From assembly GCF_947179515.1 (NCBI RefSeq), contig NC_067485.1, positions 72,673,646 through 72,737,645 of the forward strand: 64,000 nt of DNA, given 5' to 3'. Source of the stretch: Apodemus sylvaticus. Its lineage: Eukaryota; Chordata; Mammalia; Rodentia; Muridae. Positions 58,445 through 64,000 of this stretch are shown here, in pieces. How positions within the stretch are numbered: position 1 is the first letter of the stretch; every line of letters begins with the position of its first letter. The notes under the pieces were generated by a model. It had not been told where the DNA came from. It did no database searches and worked only from the letters and a program-made list of their open reading frames with translations. A program made the position numbers and the translations under genes.

Positions 58445-58775
58445 ATTAGTTATCAATTGAGGCTCCCTTCTCTTAGATGAATATAACTTGGTTCACAAAA
58501 CTAGGCAGCACAGAGGCCAGAGAGGAAGGCTGCTTAATGGATTGCCGCTCATATTTTGCCTGACCTGATTTCTCCTACACCCCAGAATCATCTGCCAGGG
58601 ATGGAACCTATACACAATGATCTTGTTACCCCACATTCCATGGTCATTAAGAAAATATCTGCACATGTTTCTTATAAGCAATTCTTCATAGAGGCATTTT
58701 CTCAATTGTGGTTCTTGCTTCTCAGATATGTCTGGATTGTGTCAAGTTGACAAAATCAACCAGCACAATTAATGA
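58445..58775 (-). mobile_element. Rodent interspersed repeat, antisense, family not named
   Basis: Right end 'tctggattgtgtcaagttgacaaaatcaaccagcac' is the reverse of the 'gttggttttgtcaacttgacaca' end seen in the other copies. Confidence 0.45.
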
Positions 58776-59452
58776 TTACATATAATTTATAGATGCCTTA
58801 AAATAAAAAGACATGTCAGTGGCCTTAAATGAAAATTAAATATTTTTGGATTCTGAGCTCTGTTTGATACTATAGAACAATTCCTATATAAAATATAAGA
58901 CATCAATCTGTATGTTAGTTTATGTACACATACATGTAAATTTCTTAAAGGAAACTCAGGTTTGAAAATGTTTATATTTCATGTGTATATGGATTATGAT
59001 CATGGAATATTAGTATATCTTTTTATGGGTCCACATGAATAACATATCATGGTTAAATATTTAAAAGTAGAAGAAAACCCAATTTTATCCATGTAAATTT
59101 TGATCTTTTATAACAAGCACACAAACAAGATATGGGTATTAATATCTGAAATGTAGGAGGAAAAAAATAAAAGCATATTTCAAAGTAGAAATTGAAAATA
59201 TATTAGGAAGATTACAGTTGATATCAGAGAATGCTTTCATTGTCACTTATTATGGTCAAAATCATCACAGATGTTAGCAATTAATACTGTTCTTCCAAAA
59301 TTTGAAATTGTGTTGTAGGTTTCTTATATGAGTTTAAAAATAGAACTATTTGTTTTATTATAAACTTGTAGACAAGATAGGAATTTATATTTAGGTTTTG
59401 GTAAAATCACTCTTTAGTTGTGGGTGAATGCTTTGATAAATAAATGTCATAC
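58776..59452. other. Intron sequence, AT-rich
   Basis: Nothing recognised apart from the splice donor ATACCT (read on minus as AG/GTAT) at its right edge. Confidence 0.4.
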
Positions 59453-59547
59453 CTGTCTATTTCTTCTTCTAGTTCCCTATTTCTCCTTCTCATTTCATGC
59501 AAACTCTGTGTCAGTGACAGGTACAACTTAAACTGTTCTTCTTGAGC
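59453..59547 (-). CDS. Exon 2 (as seen) of ANKRD26/CCDC144-like coiled-coil gene
   Basis: 95 bp. The acceptor is a long T tract followed by ...GAAAAG; the donor is ACAG/GTATGA. It reads AQEEQFKLYLSLTQSLHEMR and RRRNRELEEEID and ends with two bases (AG). The next exon supplies the third base to make Arg. Charged heptad pattern typical of a coiled coil. The open frame extends upstream through the T tract into the intron, so the exact 5' edge depends on the AG chosen. Confidence 0.7.
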
Positions 59548-60957
59548 CTTTTCAGACATTGAAAAAAAAAATATGAATACAATTTTAACTGTAGAGATCC
59601 ACTTTTCTTTCTTAGAAATATTATTTACCAAGCATAATATTCTTAGATAATTCAGAACATATTTTCTGAAATTGATACATGTGAGCATAGATTTCAAAAT
59701 AATAATTTTTAAAATTGTCTTATGGATTTGGGTGTTTGGCAAGATTGTATTTTTTGTAGGCTTAGGCCTACCTATTGCCAGATCTGAGGAGGAAATGTTA
59801 CCAGTTTCCAAAAGAGCTAGAGTTCCAAAAACTAGGCATTGACACATGGATGCTGGGACCTTAACCCAGGTTTCTGCAACAGCAGCAAGTGCTCTTACAC
59901 ACTTAGTCATCTCATTGGCCCCCAGATAACACTTTATAGAAGACCTCAGCTATGTGACATTTTCATTGTGACATTTTTCTGATATATAAATTTATAAATA
60001 TTATTTGTTAAACATGGGAAGGTTTTTTTTTCCTAGCTCACTAATGTAGCCCTCTTTCTGGGACTCTTCTTCTGACTCTTCCTCAGTAACGGTCTCCTTG
60101 TTTCTCTACTGTCTATTATACACCTGCAGTCTATGATTCTGACAGCACCTCCAAGGTTGAAGTCCCCACTCTTCCCACTCTAACCCTCTCTCCCTCAGGA
60201 CTCACCATTTTTCTGCTATTAGAAATGTCATCTTCCATGCTTGCCACAGTAACATTACATCATACTATCATAAATAGAGACCACACATGTACTCTGAAAT
60301 CTATCCTGTGGTTCCAGAATTCTATATTTCTTCCCTAGGTAAATATTCCATTCCTAACTTTAACCTGTAGAAGTCAGTCCCTGGGAGGATCTTATGAGTC
60401 TCTAATAGAACTCTTCCATGACCCAAGATATGGCCAGTACCAGTCTGAACTCTGTCTTCCTTTCCCTAACTCTCATACTTCCTCAGTACACCCTTCAATA
60501 GTAACAACTACTATAATTAATGGTCATAATTACTCCTCTTTCCTTTGGTATTCCAACCCTACCAAGTCTCCAAGACCATTACCATGCACATTGAAGAACT
60601 CAATGCCATCAACAATTATCAAAAGGAGATATTTCAAACTTCCAACACTCACCTTCCCAGGACTTATGACACTCACTTAAGAGGAGTCACAGGCAGAACT
60701 CTTCTCCTCGGTTTGCTGTGTTCTTACCTTTCCATCTGTCTTTTTCACCTCATCATCTGTGGACATACATGAATAGCCTCCCTCCCTCAGCAGAAAGAAT
60801 ATTCATATTCCCATCCCTATGCTACTTGGGGCTAAGAATCCTATGACCCTCTTGAATGGCAAACTTGCTCTGCTGGTCTGGTCAAGCCCTTGTTTCCCCT
60901 CAGTAACTCACTCTATTCCTGACATTGGAGGACCTTTGGGGAGGATGTTCTTTACTC
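59548..60957. other. Intron sequence, unassigned
   Basis: 60000-60950 is pyrimidine-rich, with many CT-rich phrases, and may be an old repeat or retroviral-type remnant. No coding homology was recognised. Confidence 0.35.
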
Positions 60958-61320
60958 ACAGTGTGATGGTTGGGATATGCATGGTTCTTGGGAAGAGACA
61001 CTCTTAAGAGATAAGGCCTGCTGAGAGTAGGTGTGGCGTTGTTGCAGGAAGTACCCCACTGTGGCAGTGGGCTTTGAAGCTCCACCCATTTCTGAAGAGT
61101 GCTTTCTCCTACCTTCCTGAGAATGCCAATCTATTGACAGAGGTTGGATCATGATGGAGAACTCTTAGTTCATTCTCCAGCACTATGCCTGCCTAAAAAC
61201 TAAAATGCTTCCTGTCTTGGTATTGTACTGGACCTCTGAACCTATAAGCTAGTCACAAATCAATTTTGTCCTTTATATCATGGAATCTGTTCCCAGCAAT
61301 AGAAAGCCTAAGACATACAC
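60958..61320 (+). mobile_element. Rodent interspersed repeat, family not named
   Basis: Starts 'cagtgtgatggttgggatatgc', passes 'ggtgtggcgttgttgcagg' and 'ggacctctgaacctataagc', and ends 'tgttcccagcaatagaaagcctaagacat'. This is the order of a very common rodent repeat. Confidence 0.55.
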
Positions 61321-61584
61321 ACACAAAAAAAAATGGCTTTGCCAACTCTCTTCTTGGTACATTATTCATTTCATCAAGACATGTTCTCATCTAACTCACC
61401 CCTAATAGCACCTGCTGGTGAAGGCAGAAGCCATGCCTTTCTCTGGCAGAATATGCATCACTCAGGTATCCTGTCCACAACTGGCACTGAGTGACTGCAA
61501 ATATGAGTTCAAGCCAATCCACACTACTAGCCCGGACTTCCCACCTCAAGTCTCTTTAGGCTTGCCTCCTTTCTCTTTCATTTC

Positions 61585-62395
61585 TCATAGAAAATAAAAA
61601 CACCAAGGGTGTGAGAGGGTCCCCGGTCCTAACGGGGAGGTCTTTAGTCAAAATGACCAACAGCGTGGAAATGGAACCTGAAGAGACCACCTCCAGTAGA
61701 TAGACATGTCCCGAGTTGAGGGATTTGGCAATCTACCCATCTCAAAATATGGTCCCAGGATTGTTCCTGTCTAATGGAAATGCAGGGACAACACTGGAGC
61801 AGAGACTGAAGTAAAGGCCATGCAGAGACCACCTCAACTTGGGATTTATACCATATACAGATGTCAAATCCCTAACTCTGTTGCTGAAACCAAGATGTGG
61901 AAGAAGCCTGGCATGGGTGTACTCTGAGAAGCTCTACCAACACCTGACTGAGACAGATACAAATACTTACACCAAACCATTGGCCTGGGCATGGGGAACC
62001 CTATGGAAAGAGTGAGGGAAAGGACTGAAGGAGGTAAAGGGTATTGCAACCCCATAGGATAAATAACAGTATCCAATAACTGGATACCTCAGAGCTCCCA
62101 ACAACTAAGCAACCAACCAAAGAGCATACAAGGGTTGGTCCATGGTCCCTGCTACAGGATTGCCTTGTCTGGCCTCAGGGGGAGGGGATGTGCTTGTTCT
62201 TGTGAATGCTTGATGCCCTAGAGAATCAAGATGCTAAAGGGATGATGTAGGAATGGATGAGTTGGTGTGGGAGCACAATTAGAGGTTAAAACGGTAGGGG
62301 AAAAAGGTGGGGTGTTTGTGGAGGGGCTCCCAGGAAGAGGAATAACATTTGAAATGCAAATAAATAAAATAATATAAAAATAAAAGAATAACAAA
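61585..62395 (+). mobile_element. Old L1 3'UTR
   Basis: Old-type (Lx-like) 3'UTR phrases ('acctgaagagaccacctcc', 'gtactctgagaagctctacc', 'cctcagagctcccaac') lead into 'catttgaaatgcaaataaataaaataat' and an A-rich tail. No ORF2 sequence is included. Confidence 0.75.
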
Positions 62396-63190
62396 TACTA
62401 AAGATCTTTCAAAATGTCATATGGAGACCTGATACTATAGAAGCTTTCTAAAGAATATTCATATACACATGTATAAAATGAGTGAAAAAAGCATTTCTAC
62501 AATGGGGTGATGCTGGCCCTATTCAATACCGCAGTGGTAATAAATGCTATCCCAGGAATGGTTTTCTTCTTCTACAGTTTTTGACAAGCGAGGTCATACG
62601 AAACCCCAAATATTCAGGTACTTCCTAATGCTCTTGGTTACGCTCTAAAACCTGATGGAAAGAAATTATTCCTGGAGACCTCACTCCTTGAGCTATAACA
62701 TGTGGGAATCTACAATATAACCTGGAAACATTATTCCCATTAGCTAGCTTTCATAGTGTTAGAAGCTGCTAGAGGAGAAAAGAAATCAACACATATGTAG
62801 ATATGAACCCTGCTGCCTGCAACTATGACTACCATTGCCAGCCATCACTGGTGGTAAAAAAGACTCTTAATCTACTGTTTTCTAATTGGATGTAAGGCCC
62901 CTTTTATATGTTAAACCCATACCTCGAACTGTTGTCTGAGCCAAGAACCTGTGACTAAATATAACCTATCCTTAGTGGAGAACCTACTACTGCACTACCT
63001 CATGGGCAGACAATTAACCTGACTCCTATAATTACTAACAAATAGTAACAAAGTGAAGCTATCAAATATTTGAACAGGGATAATATCTGACTCTCCTAAA
63101 ATGTGGTTATATGCTGCTTCTGAATACAGGAAAATTTCTTTCAAGTATTAGAGAATTAAAACACAATGGACTTCATAAGTCTATACTTAC
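62396..63190. other. Intron sequence, possibly an unnamed rodent repeat
   Basis: 62560-63060 has the look of a repeated element ('ctgctgcctgcaactatgac...aacctatccttagtggagaacc'), but I cannot place it. Confidence 0.3.
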
Positions 63191-63269
63191 CGGGGTTCTT
63201 GAAAGCTCTTCATTCTCCTCTGCTTGGAGGCTTGCTGCATCATTTAATTCTAAATTTTCAAGGGTGGCC
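63191..63269 (-). CDS. Exon 1 (as seen) of ANKRD26/CCDC144-like coiled-coil gene
   Basis: 79 bp between acceptor ATTTTTAG and donor CCG/GTAAGT. The first base completes a codon from an exon outside or upstream. It then reads ATLENLELNDAASLQAEENE and ELSRTP and ends in phase 0. This is the most upstream exon recognised; earlier exons must lie above 63.3 kb or outside the window. Phases agree across all five exons, which is strong evidence that they form one transcript. Confidence 0.65.
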
Positions 63270-64000
63270 CTAAAAATATGTTTTAAAATGATTGTGCATA
63301 ACTGGCCACATTGAAAAATACCAAATTAGTTTCTGAAGAAACATTCAAATGATTACACAAATTCTGAAAAATTTGAAAGATAGTGATTTGGAAACTATCA
63401 CTCTCTCTGTGCCCCTTTGTCTCTATAAACTTTAGATGTAATTTGAAGAAATATGCATTTTCTTTTTTTGTCTTAGTGAATATCAAACTTTCACACATAC
63501 AAAGCATACACGCATTGAGTGAGTACCACCCACCAACAAACTATGAATTTTAAGTTACTAAGACCAGAATGTTTCCTGATTTCAAAAGTGTGTAATTACT
63601 ATGAATGATGCAATTTCTCTTTCTTCATTCTTTCCTTGAAAACACTAGAGCTATTCAGCACAGTGCTTACATTATAGACCTCTGTGAGTGACCCTCATGT
63701 CCCAAGGTCATGACGCAGTTTGCGTGTTCATAAAGTACCTCATGCAACTAAAAGAAGCACTAGGTAGACTGTGCCCTGTGTTCCTGATGCAAAAACAAAA
63801 CACTGCCCTCAGGTCTTTCCTGACATGATAGACTAGAGATTCTCTGAAATGCTGAGCCGATATATTTTTCTCTATCAAGCTGACTTCTGAGCGATCACCT
63901 CCGTAGTGAGGGAAGTGATTAAAAAGGAAATGGAGTCATTTAATCACTTCTGTAATGATACTGCCAATGTGTTTCTTAGACTTTGGAGACTTGAATAGTG
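63270..64000. other. Unassigned sequence at the window edge
   Basis: No further exon of the minus-strand gene and no repeat recognised. Confidence 0.4.

Overview
The window is nuclear DNA from a murine rodent. B1, B2, B3, B4/RSINE1 and rodent L1 (LINE-1) repeats fill most of it. The L1 proteins and the B2 copy look like the Mus/Rattus group, but the L1 ORF1 N-terminus and 5'UTR match neither the house-mouse nor the rat versions I remember, so another murine genus (for example Apodemus, Mastomys or a non-musculus Mus) is possible. I do not assign a species. There is no bacterial content, CRISPR array, rRNA or tRNA gene that I can support, and no recognisable retroviral coding region.

Layout. 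0-3 kb: L1 fragments around one ankyrin-type exon on the minus strand (1436-1561). 3-10 kb: mostly unassigned sequence holding two retrocopies, a frameshifted prothymosin-alpha (Ptma) copy on minus (4489-5035) and a 3'UTR-only retrocopy on plus (about 5190-5642), plus a MIR. 10-15.4 kb: dense SINE cluster, a TCTA microsatellite and an old antisense L1. 15.4-21.8 kb: a full-length L1 with both ORFs intact and a 16-bp target-site duplication (TSD). 22-36 kb: truncated L1s, including a twin-primed (5'-inverted) one with its TSD still visible. 39-50 kb: an old L1 split by a younger 5'-truncated L1 with a perfect 16-bp TSD. 51-53.6 kb: a second nested L1 pair, without TSD.

53.7-63.3 kb: five exons on the minus strand with good splice sites and matching phases encode a coiled-coil protein like the C-terminal part of the ANKRD26/CCDC144 family. 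The fifth exon carries a frameshift. The ankyrin exon at 1.4 kb is on the same strand, about 52 kb downstream, and looks like the N-terminal part of the same family. The simplest reading is a head-to-tail cluster of ANKRD26-like genes or pseudogenes whose intergenic space has been filled by waves of L1 insertion.

At least five insertions (15376, 22405, 34867, 40995, 51348) belong to one young L1 family; the first is the only one that could encode both proteins. Coordinates of old repeats are approximate, because boundaries were judged by eye without alignment tools.
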